A stretch of DNA of 5,660 nucleotides from Pseudomonadota bacterium (GTDB taxonomy: Bacteria; Pseudomonadota; Alphaproteobacteria; Rhizobiales; Hyphomicrobiaceae). Under the pieces are notes generated by a model that saw only the letters and a program-made list of their open reading frames with translations, made no database searches and was not told where the DNA came from. The stretch is taken from contig JAEYYQ010000179.1 in assembly GCA_023428365.1 (NCBI GenBank), forward strand, positions 1 to 5,660, read 5' to 3'. Position numbers and translations under genes: made by a program. How positions within the stretch are numbered: the stretch's first letter is position 1; the number at the start of each line of letters is the position of its first letter. Positions 5,504 through 5,660 of this stretch are shown here, in pieces.

Positions 5504-5660
5504 TTTCCAACGATTTCTTCCACGTCCCGAGCGACGCGAGGCTGTTCATGTTGGCGCGGTGAGCAAAGGCGCGCTGACCGGCAGCCACGTTCTCCGACTT
5601 TCCGTTCCAGGCTTTGAGAGCGGCGGCCTGCAAGGCACGGCCGTAGGAGAAGGTCATCTT
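5493..5660 (-). CDS. Class I fructose-bisphosphate aldolase, C-terminal end (partial)
   Basis: The last 55 codons plus TAA are visible; the rest lies beyond the right edge. The peptide contains [17 protein letters not shown], then a Gly/Asn stretch, [15 protein letters not shown], and ends SLEKAA. The FSYGRALQ helix, the AGQ and the HRA(x)xNS segment are characteristic of the C-terminus of bacterial class I (Schiff-base) aldolases, which reversibly cleave fructose-1,6-bisphosphate to dihydroxyacetone phosphate and glyceraldehyde-3-phosphate in the cytoplasm. The catalytic lysine is outside the window. In Hyphomicrobiales such a gene often follows phosphoglycerate kinase and glyceraldehyde-3-phosphate dehydrogenase; that is expectation, not seen here. 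A hairpin overlaps the stop codon. Confidence 0.88.
   Translation of the reverse strand, partial: KMTFSYGRALQAAALKAWNGKSENVAAGQRAFAHRANMNSLASLGTWKKSLEKAA

Overview
The window looks like chromosomal DNA of an alphaproteobacterium of the order Hyphomicrobiales (Rhizobiales), perhaps of the Bradyrhizobium/Rhodopseudomonas/Afipia kind. This rests on the G+C-rich coding style, the protein flavours, and my recollection that similar gene orders occur next to a class I aldolase in that group. Genus is not determined. I see no RNA gene, CRISPR array, insertion sequence or integrase.

All seven genes are on the minus strand, so transcription runs from the right edge to the left. In that order they are: the last 55 codons of a class I fructose-bisphosphate aldolase (5493-5660); a ThiE-family barrel protein that has lost most catalytic residues (4757-5404); an exported Sel1-repeat protein (3632-4747); an inositol monophosphatase family enzyme with an intact metal site (2714-3514); a MotA/TolQ/ExbB-type membrane protein (1574-2617); a MotB/OmpA-type coiled-coil peptidoglycan-binding protein (545-1570); and the first 152 codons of a probable sugar-transferase-like protein that runs off the left edge (1-456).

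Two junctions are tight. The ThiE-like and Sel1 genes are 9 bp apart, with the ribosome binding site over the upstream stop. The MotA-like and MotB-like genes are 3 bp apart. Four gaps of 88-117 bp hold what regulation can be seen: a small hairpin over the aldolase stop codon, a GC-only palindrome at the monophosphatase start, and a TATAAT box plus a 12-bp perfect palindrome ahead of the motor-like pair. No stretch over 300 bp lacks a gene.

Functionally this is a chromosomal patchwork: the end of a central-carbon gene, a housekeeping phosphatase, and an envelope module. The most interesting parts are the MotA/MotB-like pair, which looks like a complete non-flagellar ion-driven unit with an unknown job, and the ThiE-family protein, which is unlikely to make thiamine phosphate. 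I found no convincing evidence of a defence island or other wholly new multi-gene system. Several reading frames on the plus strand are long, but they are antisense shadows.
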